A stretch of 64,000 nt of DNA from Paenalcaligenes faecalis (GTDB lineage Bacteria > Pseudomonadota > Gammaproteobacteria > Burkholderiales > Burkholderiaceae_B): the NCBI RefSeq assembly GCF_027557445.1, contig NZ_CP106841.1, positions 730,001 through 794,000 on the forward strand, read 5' to 3'. Shown piece by piece: positions 55,257 to 63,364 of this stretch (its first letter is position 1; every line of letters starts with the position of its first letter). The notes below the pieces were generated by a model that saw only the letters and a program-made list of their open reading frames with translations, was not told where the DNA came from and searched no databases. A program made the position numbers and the translations under genes.

Positions 55257-55595
55257 ATGCCTTTAGCTCGTTTTTTATTTACGCCTTTGTTTCTGGCGCG
55301 ATGTATTGTTTTATGTGTGATTAGTTTTATGGCTTTGCAGGCTGTAGCTGTGGATTTGAATAAAGCGACACTTAATGAGTTACAACAAATCAAAGGTATA
55401 GGTCCCAAGACAGCAGAGCGCATTATCGAAGAACGTGAACGTAGTGGCCCTTATGACTCATTGAAAGACCTATCAGAGCGGGTAAAAGGCATTGGACCTA
55501 AACGTTTAGTGACTCTTCAGGCTTTGGGCTTGCATACGGGTGATGCTTTGCCGTTGATTCCTTCGGACAAAAACACAAAAAACAGCCCTAAATAG
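55257..55595 (+). CDS. ComEA-type helix-hairpin-helix DNA-binding protein
   Basis: 112 residues with a signal peptide or membrane anchor (FLARCIVLCVISFMALQAVA) and a pair of helix-hairpin-helix motifs: DLNKATLNELQQIKGIGPKTA and VKGIGPKRLVTLQALG. ComEA homologues bind incoming DNA in the periplasm during transformation. Length and the lack of a long linker fit the small Gram-negative form. ACGGAG is 6 bases upstream. Confidence 0.88.
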   Translation: MPLARFLFTPLFLARCIVLCVISFMALQAVAVDLNKATLNELQQIKGIGPKTAERIIEERERSGPYDSLKDLSERVKGIGPKRLVTLQALGLHTGDALPLIPSDKNTKNSPK

Positions 55596-55662
55596 TGACT
55601 TAATTAGTATTATATAGGGATGAGTAGGCCATTTTGGGCCATAGGTGTTTATAGGGCTTTAT

Positions 55663-56568
55663 ATGAAAAACTATCCAACCATCGAAGACACGATTGGCAT
55701 GACGCCATTGGTGCGATTACAGCGTTTGCCTGAAATCTACAATGTGGGGCGTGGCAATGTGATCCTAGCAAAATTAGAGGGTAACAATCCCGCAGGCTCC
55801 GTTAAAGACCGTGCCGCTAGCTCTATGATTCGTATGGCAGAGGCTCGTGGCTTGATTAAGCCAGGTGATACGCTCATTGAGGCAACCAGTGGTAATACAG
55901 GTATTGCGTTAGCCATGATCGCTGCTGTACGTGGCTATAAGATGATCCTGATCATGCCTGATAACTTATCAGTAGAGCGTCGCGCATCAATGACCGCATA
56001 CGGCGCAGAGCTGATTCTGACGCCAGCCTCCGAAGGAGGTATGGAGTATGCGCGTGACTTAGCCCTGAAAATGCAAGCCGCAGGAGAAGGCCTAGTTCTT
56101 GATCAGTTCTCTAATGATGACAACCCTCTAGCACATATTCAAGGCACAGGCCCAGAGCTTTGGGATCAAACCTCTGGACAAATTACTCACTTCGTAAGTG
56201 CCATGGGTACTACTGGTACGATTATGGGTGTGGGTTCTTATTTAAAGTCTAAAAACCCAGATGTCGTAGTGGTAGGTGCTCAGCCCGAAGACGGGGCGCA
56301 GATTCCAGGTATTCGTAAATGGCCTGTAGAGTATCTGCCTAAAATTTATGATGCGTCTAGGGTTGATGTGGTGGAATCCATAGAGCAAGCCGAGGCCGAG
56401 CATATTGCTCGTGAGCTTGCCTCTAAAGAAGGTATTTTTGCCGGTATTTCATCCGGAGGGGCGTTGGTGGCAGCATTGCGCATTGCACAACGCACCGAGA
56501 ACGCCACTATTGTGTTTATTGCATGTGATCGTGGGGATCGCTACTTGTCTACAGGCGTTTTTAAATAA
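55663..56568 (+). CDS. cysM: Cysteine synthase B (O-acetylserine sulfhydrylase)
   Basis: 301 residues from ATG 55663. PLP lysine in NPAGSVKDRAA, TSGNTGIAL loop and GTTGTIMGVG. The CysM subtype is supported by the starting MKNYPTIEDTIGMTPLVRL and RKWPVEYLPKIYD. Uses O-acetylserine with sulfide or thiosulfate. Confidence 0.93.
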   Translation: MKNYPTIEDTIGMTPLVRLQRLPEIYNVGRGNVILAKLEGNNPAGSVKDRAASSMIRMAEARGLIKPGDTLIEATSGNTGIALAMIAAVRGYKMILIMPDNLSVERRASMTAYGAELILTPASEGGMEYARDLALKMQAAGEGLVLDQFSNDDNPLAHIQGTGPELWDQTSGQITHFVSAMGTTGTIMGVGSYLKSKNPDVVVVGAQPEDGAQIPGIRKWPVEYLPKIYDASRVDVVESIEQAEAEHIARELASKEGIFAGISSGGALVAALRIAQRTENATIVFIACDRGDRYLSTGVFK

Positions 56569-56595
56569 ACGTTGAGTTACGCTATTAAACAGGAA

Positions 56596-56659
56596 AGCCC
56601 TCTAGATGAAATAAATACAGGTCCATTCAATACAGACTGTCTATTTCATCTAGAGGGCT
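56596..56659. terminator. Long-stem hairpin between cysM and mltB
   Basis: A perfect 18-bp stem, AGCCCTCTAGATGAAATA with its exact complement at 56642-56659, encloses a 28-base loop. T-runs lie on both outer sides for convergent genes. The stem is longer than the usual terminator. Confidence 0.75.
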
Positions 56660-56665
56660 ATTTTT

Positions 56666-57838
56666 TTAGTTATGGTGTCTTGTTGCAAGTATCTCTGCAA
56701 AATCAGCCACAGTGGTAGCGTAAAAATAGCTGCGGTTGTACGAGGTAATGGCAAAAAAGTTAGGGGTGGCTACCCGGTATTCAGCTGTGCCTTGGCTTTC
56801 CTCGGCTAAATCAATAATTCCTAACGGGGCTTGTGTCCACGTTGCTTTGCCGCTGTCTACTCGTGTGGCCGCTTGTGCTTGTTCAATTTGTGACCAGCTT
56901 AATAGGGGTTTTAGTCCTCCATCAACTAGTTTTTTTGCCGTAGTATCATTGACGGTGGTTGGGGCAAAAACGGGGAGGCCAGGTTGCCAGCCATGTTCGA
57001 TAAGAAAGTTAGCTACAGATGCGATAACGTCCGGAATCGAGTGATGTAAATCAATACGACCATCGCCATCAGCATCTACGGCAAAACGCATTAAACTTCC
57101 GGGCATAAATTGTGGTAGTCCCATCGCGCCAGCAAAAGAGCCCGTCGCACTAGACGCATGCAGTTTGCCTTGATGGTCAAGCACAATCAGATCAGCAAGT
57201 TGGTCTCTAAATAATTGCCCTCGCTCGGGGCGACTATTATCAGGATAGCTAAAACCCAGTGTTAACAGGGCATCTATGACTCTAAAGTCGCCAGTGTAAT
57301 TACCATATATAGTCTCTACACCAATAATAGCTACGATGATTTCTGGTGGTACACCATATTGGGCAGCAATACGGTCAATGGTAGAGGCGTGTTTATCCCA
57401 AAACTCTAGACCCGCTTTTATGCGTATAGGCTCAATAAAGCGGTTTTTATAAGTAGACCAACTGCGTTTAATGCGACCTTTGCTAGGGGCCATGAGTCGT
57501 GCGACTTGGGCATTATAAGACGCTGACTTCAGCAAGGTTTCAATGTTTGCTAACGGTATGGATTGAAGTTGGGCTAGCTCATTGGCCCAGTGTTGTAAAT
57601 AAGGACTGAGTGATCCGTCGGCTTGAAAATAATCCTGTCTGCCTTGAATAGAGTCACCACTCTTGGGGTGAGAGTCTAGGGCTTTTACGACTGGTGTATT
57701 TGTTGTGGCGGTGTTATCTATAGTAACTGTTGCAGTATTAACCGGGGTAGTGTATTGCGTTGTTGTATTCGAAGTCGCGCAACCTGCTAAAAGTAACCAG
57801 TAAAAACTAGCTTGTATTAGGCGTGTTTTTCTTAACAT
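56666..57838 (-). CDS. mltB: Membrane-bound lytic murein transglycosylase B
   Basis: 390 residues with lipobox LLAGCATS. The transglycosylase domain has IIVAIIGVETIYGNYTG (catalytic Glu), SFAGAMGLPQFMPGS, DGDGRIDLHHSIPDV and NFLIEHGWQPG. A Thr-rich stretch follows the lipid anchor. Cleaves glycan strands by forming 1,6-anhydromuramic ends. Start lies 11 bases from the divergent deacetylase-family gene. Confidence 0.93.
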   Translation of the reverse strand: MLRKTRLIQASFYWLLLAGCATSNTTTQYTTPVNTATVTIDNTATTNTPVVKALDSHPKSGDSIQGRQDYFQADGSLSPYLQHWANELAQLQSIPLANIETLLKSASYNAQVARLMAPSKGRIKRSWSTYKNRFIEPIRIKAGLEFWDKHASTIDRIAAQYGVPPEIIVAIIGVETIYGNYTGDFRVIDALLTLGFSYPDNSRPERGQLFRDQLADLIVLDHQGKLHASSATGSFAGAMGLPQFMPGSLMRFAVDADGDGRIDLHHSIPDVIASVANFLIEHGWQPGLPVFAPTTVNDTTAKKLVDGGLKPLLSWSQIEQAQAATRVDSGKATWTQAPLGIIDLAEESQGTAEYRVATPNFFAITSYNRSYFYATTVADFAEILATRHHN

Positions 57839-57849
57839 AATTAGACCTT

Positions 57850-58782
57850 ATGGAGACAATATATATCACTCACCCTCTATTTCGTTTACACGAAATGGGG
57901 GCAGAGCACCCTGAGGCTCCTTTTCGTTTAGATGCTATAGACACGCAATTACAACGTACTGGATTAGCTGATTTACTGCGATTTTTGCAGGCAAAAAAAG
58001 CCACGGATGAGGATTTGCTACGGGTGCACAGCCTACATCATATCGCTAATTTAAAGCAGAATGCGCCTCAGGATGGTTATTATTCTATTGATGCCGATAC
58101 CCGTTTAAATGTGCATACCCTAGAGGCCGCATATCATGCGGCAGGTGCTGGGCTTTTGGCAGTAGACGAGGTTTTTTCTACGACCTCTAGGACGGCTTTT
58201 TGTGCGGTACGCCCGCCAGGGCATCATGCCTGTTTTGACCAAGCCATGGGTTTTTGTTTTTTTAATAACATAGCGGTTGCTGCAGCATATGCTTTAGAAA
58301 AATATGAATTAGATCAAGTCGTTATTGTTGATTTTGATGTGCATCATGGAAATGGAACTGAGGATATATTTGCACATAATGATAAAGTGCAGATGTTTGG
58401 CTTTTATCAACATCCTTTATTTCCTGGCTCACGTCATTCGCCACCGGCTGCTAATATGTACAATGAACCCGTGCCAGCTGACGCAGATTCTGCCACAATA
58501 CGCCATATAGTAAACACCTATTGGCTGCCGCAGCTGCGTCAACTAAAACCAAAGTTGTTGTTAATTTCAGCAGGGTTTGATGCACACCAAGACGACGAAA
58601 TGGGGCAGCTGCAGTTAGGTGATGAGGATTTTGCATGGATAACTCAGCAGGTGATGCAGGCCACCACAGAAAGCACACAGGGCCGTGTTATCAGTATGCT
58701 TGAGGGTGGTTATGACCCCGCCTCATTATCTCGTAGTGTGCAAGCGCACCTTCAGGTGCTAGCTGGTCTAGTCAATGGGTAG
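57850..58782 (+). CDS. Histone deacetylase family protein (class II-type acetyl-amidohydrolase)
   Basis: 310 residues with Zn-site motifs: RPPGHHACFDQAMGFCFFNN, VDFDVHHGNGTEDIF, SAGFDAHQDDEMG, and the C-terminal LEGGY. Such bacterial proteins deacetylate polyamines, acetoin-related proteins or lysines. A link to the polyamine locus at the window start would be speculation. Confidence 0.9.
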   Translation: METIYITHPLFRLHEMGAEHPEAPFRLDAIDTQLQRTGLADLLRFLQAKKATDEDLLRVHSLHHIANLKQNAPQDGYYSIDADTRLNVHTLEAAYHAAGAGLLAVDEVFSTTSRTAFCAVRPPGHHACFDQAMGFCFFNNIAVAAAYALEKYELDQVVIVDFDVHHGNGTEDIFAHNDKVQMFGFYQHPLFPGSRHSPPAANMYNEPVPADADSATIRHIVNTYWLPQLRQLKPKLLLISAGFDAHQDDEMGQLQLGDEDFAWITQQVMQATTESTQGRVISMLEGGYDPASLSRSVQAHLQVLAGLVNG

Positions 58783-58867
58783 GTATTTTTTTACGTTCAG
58801 ATTTTGCATGGCGCATATAAACTAATCTGAGACGATCTATTTTTTTAGCTAAATTGGAGATAACCTG

Positions 58868-59617
58868 ATGAAGGTTCTGGTACCCGTAAAGCGTGTAGTT
58901 GACCATAACGTCAAGGTACGCGTGAAATCCGACCAAACTGGTGTGGATATTGCTAATGTCAAAATGTCGATGAACCCGTTTGATGAGATCGCCGTCGAAG
59001 AGGCTATTCGTCTAAAAGAAAAGGGGGTAGTCACAGAGGTTGTCGCCGTATCATGTGGGGAAAAACCTTGCCAAGAAACATTGCGTACTGCAATGGCAAT
59101 TGGTGCTGACCGTTCTGTACAGGTAGAGACCGATGCAGAACTACAGCCTTTAGCCGTGGCTAAATTATTAAAAGCCGTTGTTGATAAAGAGCAGCCACAG
59201 TTGGTGTTGTTAGGTAAACAAGCTATTGATGATGATGCTAATCAAACAGGTCAAATGTTAGCGGCTTTACTTGATTGGCCTCAGGCCACGTTTGCTAGTG
59301 CCGTTCAGGTAGAGGGTGATCAGGTTAAGGTTACGCGCGAGGTTGATGGCGGCTTAGAAACCATTGCATTGGCCCTACCTGCAGTGATTACAACGGATTT
59401 GCGCTTAAATGAGCCACGTTATGTCACTTTGCCCAACATCATGAAGGCAAAAAAGAAAACCATTGATGTGATGACGCCTGATGAGTTGGGTGTAGATGTG
59501 AGTCCACGTATTAAGACGCTAAAAGTTGCAGAACCAGCTGCACGTGCTGCTGGGGTGATGGTAGCGGATGTTGCGACTTTAATTGAAAAACTAAAAAACG
59601 AAGCAAAGGTGATTTAA
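58868..59617 (+). CDS. etfB: Electron transfer flavoprotein subunit beta
   Basis: 249 residues starting [19 protein letters not shown], with [25 protein letters not shown] lies upstream. Ends at base 59617 and etfA starts at the next base. With EtfA it carries electrons from acyl-CoA dehydrogenases to ubiquinone. Confidence 0.96.
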   Translation: MKVLVPVKRVVDHNVKVRVKSDQTGVDIANVKMSMNPFDEIAVEEAIRLKEKGVVTEVVAVSCGEKPCQETLRTAMAIGADRSVQVETDAELQPLAVAKLLKAVVDKEQPQLVLLGKQAIDDDANQTGQMLAALLDWPQATFASAVQVEGDQVKVTREVDGGLETIALALPAVITTDLRLNEPRYVTLPNIMKAKKKTIDVMTPDELGVDVSPRIKTLKVAEPAARAAGVMVADVATLIEKLKNEAKVI

Positions 59618-60547
59618 ATGTCGATTTTAGTCATTGCAGAACACGATAACGTAGAGCTTAAAGGCGCCACATTAAACACCGTCGCCGCTGCTGCAAAATT
59701 GGGTGCTGATATCCATGTGTTAGTTGCGGGTGAAAAGGTAGATGCTGTAGCCGCTGCAGCTGCACAAATAGCGGGCGTTACTCAGGTCCTCGTTGCGGAT
59801 GGGGCCTCTTTAGCGAATGGTCTAGCCGAGAACGTAGCCGCTCAGGTGCTTGCTATAGCTGGGGATTACAGTCACTTGTTATTTGCTGCGACTGCTGCAG
59901 GTAAAAACGTAGCACCACGTGTTGCCGCTAAGCTGGATGTGGCTCAGATCTCTGATGTCTTGTCTGTAGAGTCATCGGACACATTTACCCATCCTATTTA
60001 TGCTGGTAATGCGATTGCTACAGTGCAGTGTGCAGATAGCAAATTAGTATTAACAGTGCGTCCTACCGCATTTGATGCGGTTTCTGCTACGGGGGGTAAC
60101 GCTACCACTGTGACAGTAAATGCGGTTGAGGCTAGCTCTAAGTCCTCTTTTGTCAGCCGTGAGGTTGCAGCCAGTGATCGACCTGATTTAGCTGATGCGA
60201 CGGTTGTAGTGTCTGGAGGTCGAGGCTTAGGCAGTAAAGAAAATTTTGCCTTAGTTGATGCTTTGGCCGACAAGCTAGGTGCGGCAGTGGGTGCATCTCG
60301 TGCGGCGGTTGACGCGGGCTACGCCCCTAATGACTGGCAAGTGGGTCAGACGGGTAAGATCGTCGCCCCCCAGTTGTATATCGCAGTAGGTATTTCGGGT
60401 GCGATTCAACATTTGGCTGGTATGAAGGACTCTAAGGTTATTGTTGCGATCAATAAGGATCCAGAGGCCCCTATATTCAGTGTGGCAGATTACGGTTTGG
60501 TTGCTGATTTGTTTGAGGCATTACCCGAGCTAACCCAAGCTCTATAA
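59618..60547 (+). CDS. etfA: Electron transfer flavoprotein subunit alpha
   Basis: 309 residues. FAD-binding C-terminal half with [27 protein letters not shown] (positions about 196-222) and [23 protein letters not shown], plus the N-terminal alpha domain. It forms the heterodimer with EtfB. A terminator follows, then an acyl-CoA dehydrogenase that is a likely donor. Confidence 0.96.
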   Translation: MSILVIAEHDNVELKGATLNTVAAAAKLGADIHVLVAGEKVDAVAAAAAQIAGVTQVLVADGASLANGLAENVAAQVLAIAGDYSHLLFAATAAGKNVAPRVAAKLDVAQISDVLSVESSDTFTHPIYAGNAIATVQCADSKLVLTVRPTAFDAVSATGGNATTVTVNAVEASSKSSFVSREVAASDRPDLADATVVVSGGRGLGSKENFALVDALADKLGAAVGASRAAVDAGYAPNDWQVGQTGKIVAPQLYIAVGISGAIQHLAGMKDSKVIVAINKDPEAPIFSVADYGLVADLFEALPELTQAL

Positions 60548-60555
60548 TGTTGATT

Positions 60556-60583
60556 AAGCCTGCAGATTGCTGCAGGCTTTTTT
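60556..60583 (+). terminator. Terminator after etfA
   Basis: AAGCCTGCAG-ATTG-CTGCAGGCTTTTTTATTT, an 8-bp GC-rich stem and T-run. Confidence 0.88.
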
Positions 60584-60604
60584 ATTTATATCATCGGAGA
60601 CTGT

Positions 60605-62401
60605 ATGAGTTATCGTGTACCGCGTTCAGATATTCATTTTTTGCTCGAACATATTATTGATACACCTGCTTTGTTTGGTTTGCCAGGTAACGAAGAGCTA
60701 TCACTGGATCTGTTCCATGCCGTATTGGATGAGGCCGCTCGTTTTATTGAGCAAGAGGTTGTGCCACTGAATCAGGCTGCGGACTTAACTCCTCCTCAGC
60801 TCCAAAATGGGGTGGTAACGACTACCCCCGGCTTTAAAAACGCTTTTTCTAACTTTGGTCAGGCAGGGTGGCAGGGTCTGCAGCATGATGCAGCGATTGG
60901 TGGTCAGGATTTATCAAAGTTGATGGGGGCTATTTTTGGCGAAAACATGAGTGCCGCGAGTGCCGCATTCGCTTTATGTCCTTTATTAACCGATTCAGTG
61001 ATAGAGACGTTCACCGAGGCAGCGACACAAGAACAAAAAGACACTTATTTGCCTGCGATGCTCGAAGGTCGTTGGACTGGCACAATGAATCTCACAGAAT
61101 CACAGGCTGGTTCTGATTTATCAATGGTAAAGTCAGTGGCAACGCCCCAGAATGATGGTTCATATCGAGTCCAAGGAGAAAAGATTTTTATCTCTTATGG
61201 TGATCATGACCTAGCTGAAAACATTATCCATTTAGTGTTAGCCCGTACTCCTGATGCGCCAGCAGGTATACGTGGTTTATCTTTATTTATTGTGCCTAAG
61301 TTTTTGGCACACGATCAAGGTGAATATAAAAAAGGGGCTCGTAACGATGTGTACTGTGCCTCTTTAGAACATAAGTTAGGTTTGCATGGTAGCCCAACTG
61401 CTGTGATGCTGTATGGGGACAATAAAGGCGAGGTTGGCCAAGGCGCGATAGGCTATTTAATAGGCGAGCTACATCGAGGCCTAGAGTATATGTTTATCAC
61501 GATGAATGCGGCTCGTTACGCAATTGCTCTACAAGGCTTAGCGGTAGCTGATCGTGCGTTATTTAGTGCCCAATCCTATGCTGCCGAGCGTAAACAAGGG
61601 GGCGACTTAGAGCGTAAACTGCCTGCTCCTGTTTCAATTGAGCATCACCCTGATGTTGAGCGCATGTTGCAGACGATGCGAGCCTTAACAGAGGGTACTA
61701 GAGCTGTTGCCTATCACGCCGCCTGGTTGAAAGACATGGCATTAAAAACAGAGGATGAGACGCAGCGACAAGACTATCAGACGCAATATGAGTTTTACGT
61801 ACCTATTGTCAAAGGCTTTGCCACTGAAATGGTGAATGAAGTGACGTCCTTGGGTGTACAGGTACACGGTGGTATGGGTTTTATCGAAGAGACGGGCGTA
61901 GCGCAATATATGCGTGACTGCCGTGTTTTTTCAATCTATGAGGGTACGACGGCTATTCAGGCCAATGATCTGATTGGTCGTAAGGTAGTACGAGATGAGG
62001 GGGCGGTGGCTTTGAGTTTGGTGCAACACATTCGAGACACCTTGCCGTTGTTGCAGCAACAGCCTAATCACAAAGCTCTCGCTTTTATAGGTTTACGTTT
62101 AGAGCAAGCTTGTCAGGCATATGAGCAGGCGGTAGCGTCATTGGTTACTTTGCATAAAGATCAGAACCCACAAGCGGTGTATTTGGGAAGTGTGCCGTTT
62201 TTGATGTTATCGGGTGTGTTGTTAGGTGGCTGGAAGATGGCCCAGTCTGCTTTGGTATGCGCAGAGAGTGCTGATCCGTTTGCAGTACAAAAAATGAGTA
62301 CGGCCGTGTTTTATGCTGCGCAAATTCTACCTAGAGCATCTATGTATAGCAGCGCTATTAGTGATGGAGAGGTATTAAGTCTCTATCCTATGCCCAAGTA
62401 A
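60605..62401 (+). CDS. Acyl-CoA dehydrogenase, long (about 600-residue) type
   Basis: 598 residues with acyl-CoA dehydrogenase middle domain (MNLTESQAGSDL), FAD-binding C-terminal domain (LGVQVHGGMGFIEETGVAQYMRDCR, catalytic glutamate region FSIYEGTTAIQANDLIGRKV) and an extra C-terminal helical domain as in the long bacterial type. The first step of beta-oxidation for an unspecified acyl-CoA. CGGAG precedes the start; adjacent etfBA supply the electron acceptor. Confidence 0.92.
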   Translation: MSYRVPRSDIHFLLEHIIDTPALFGLPGNEELSLDLFHAVLDEAARFIEQEVVPLNQAADLTPPQLQNGVVTTTPGFKNAFSNFGQAGWQGLQHDAAIGGQDLSKLMGAIFGENMSAASAAFALCPLLTDSVIETFTEAATQEQKDTYLPAMLEGRWTGTMNLTESQAGSDLSMVKSVATPQNDGSYRVQGEKIFISYGDHDLAENIIHLVLARTPDAPAGIRGLSLFIVPKFLAHDQGEYKKGARNDVYCASLEHKLGLHGSPTAVMLYGDNKGEVGQGAIGYLIGELHRGLEYMFITMNAARYAIALQGLAVADRALFSAQSYAAERKQGGDLERKLPAPVSIEHHPDVERMLQTMRALTEGTRAVAYHAAWLKDMALKTEDETQRQDYQTQYEFYVPIVKGFATEMVNEVTSLGVQVHGGMGFIEETGVAQYMRDCRVFSIYEGTTAIQANDLIGRKVVRDEGAVALSLVQHIRDTLPLLQQQPNHKALAFIGLRLEQACQAYEQAVASLVTLHKDQNPQAVYLGSVPFLMLSGVLLGGWKMAQSALVCAESADPFAVQKMSTAVFYAAQILPRASMYSSAISDGEVLSLYPMPK

Positions 62402-62429
62402 ATTTCGATTAAGTATTTGTTTGTCTATC

Positions 62430-62460
62430 AAAACCCGTTGCTTTAGTAACGGGTTTTTTT
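62430..62460 (+). terminator. Terminator after acyl-CoA dehydrogenase gene
   Basis: AAAACCCGTT-GCTTTAGT-AACGGGTTTTTTT. Confidence 0.86.
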
Positions 62461-62496
62461 GTGGTTAATCGGCTGCAACTCGACTTGCATTAAACA

Positions 62497-62512
62497 CTGT
62501 ATAGATATACAG
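62497..62512 (+). promoter_or_regulatory. LexA (SOS) box
   Basis: CTGTATAGATATACAG is CTGT-8-ACAG with an AT-rich core, the proteobacterial LexA consensus. It overlaps a likely -10 (TATACA at 62506-62511) with TTGCAT at 62485-62490 as -35. It lies 36 bases before the small gene start. Confidence 0.8.
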
Positions 62513-62548
62513 TATGTTTTAATGATGATACGAAATGTCGGAGATCTT

Positions 62549-62695
62549 ATGCACAGTATGTCGTTTGCCCACTATTTCTTACGTTGTAAGGCGAATCCCT
62601 CATTGGCACATAAAAGCGCTTTTGATATGTACCGTCGCTATCAACGCGCTCAGGCACGTCCCCGTTGGGTTAATGCGTTGTTATTGTGGCGTTAA
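62549..62695 (+). CDS. LexA-controlled small protein, 48 residues
   Basis: An ATG at 62549 with CGGAG five bases upstream opens a 48-residue frame, beginning MHSMSFAHYFLRCKANPSLA and ending WVNALLLWR. It is strongly basic (many Arg and Lys), has a central Tyr/Arg helix (SAFDMYRRYQRAQARPRW) and a Trp/Leu-rich end that could touch a membrane or a protein groove. No family is recognised. The LexA box predicts induction on DNA damage; SOS-induced small proteins elsewhere (SidA, YneA, SulA) stop division, so that is one candidate role only. A rival frame at 62535 overlaps but lacks a ribosome site. Confidence 0.7.
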   Translation: MHSMSFAHYFLRCKANPSLAHKSAFDMYRRYQRAQARPRWVNALLLWR

Positions 62696-62739
62696 AAGTG
62701 TTTTATCCTTGGTTCTATCTTCTTTAATTTTTATTTTGG

Positions 62740-62748
62740 TGCTAGAAT
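62740..62748 (+). promoter_or_regulatory. Extended -10 promoter candidate for rplS
   Basis: TGCTAGAAT fits the TGn plus -10 extended form, with no clear -35. It would give a leader of about 67 bases before the rplS start. Confidence 0.45.
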
Positions 62749-62822
62749 AATCGGTTCATCCTCTGGCGGGCTTATTTAAAAACAATTGTGTTGCCCGTAT
62801 ATGATGTTATTTGGAGCTCATT

Positions 62823-63200
62823 GTGAATATTATCGATATCCTAGAACAGGAAGAAATGCAGCGTCTAACCGCTGAAAGCCCACGTCCTGAATTCAACCCT
62901 GGTGACACCGTGGTTGTAAACGTAAACGTGGTTGAAGGTACACGTAAACGTGTACAGGCTTACGAAGGCGTTGTTATCGCTAAGCGTAACCGTGGTTTGA
63001 ACTCTTCTTTCATCGTTCGTAAGATTTCTTCTGGCGAAGCCGTAGAGCGTACTTTCCAATTGTACTCTCCACAAATCGCAACCATCGAAGTCAAACGTCG
63101 TGGTGCGGTTCGTCGTGCTAAACTGTACTACCTACGTAGCCGTTCGGGTAAAGCAGCGCGCATCAAAGAAAAATTGGTACGCAAAAACGTGGCAAAATAA
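62823..63200 (+). CDS. rplS: 50S ribosomal protein L19
   Basis: 125 residues from GTG 62823 (GGAG 6 bases upstream; an in-frame TTG at 62811 is less likely). Conserved [42 protein letters not shown] and [18 protein letters not shown]. At the subunit interface of the ribosome. The usual partners rpsP, rimM and trmD are not upstream. Codon use is of a highly expressed gene. Confidence 0.96.
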   Translation: MNIIDILEQEEMQRLTAESPRPEFNPGDTVVVNVNVVEGTRKRVQAYEGVVIAKRNRGLNSSFIVRKISSGEAVERTFQLYSPQIATIEVKRRGAVRRAKLYYLRSRSGKAARIKEKLVRKNVAK

Positions 63201-63211
63201 TAGCCATGTTT

Positions 63212-63240
63212 TAAAAGCACCCGAAAGGGTGCTTTTTTTA
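63212..63240 (+). terminator. Terminator after rplS
   Basis: AAAAGCACCC-GAAA-GGGTGCTTTTTTT, a GNRA-capped stem and long T-run. Confidence 0.9.
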
Positions 63241-63249
63241 TCAGATTAC

Positions 63250-63364
63250 GTCGAAAACCTCTTCCTTCAGAGGGTGTTGCAAAACGCGGCAAGATATATT
63301 CAATCAGCACGTGCGCCACAAGCAGTTTTTCCTGTATAATAAAACAGTATTAGGAGAGGAAAAG
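63250..63364 (+). mobile_element. Left end of an IS200/IS605-type tnpB element
   Basis: A small hairpin CCTCT-TCCTTC-AGAGG (63258-63273) lies 92 bases before the tnpB start, as expected for a left end. TTAC at 63246-63249 may be the target motif. TATAAT at 63335-63340 could be the tnpB -10. The boundary is uncertain; the right end is beyond the window. Confidence 0.5.

Noticed and set aside
62535-62750. 71-codon rival frame over the LexA-controlled gene
   Set aside because: No Shine-Dalgarno before its ATG, and it would run across the rplS promoter; the +1 frame at 62549 has CGGAG at the right distance.
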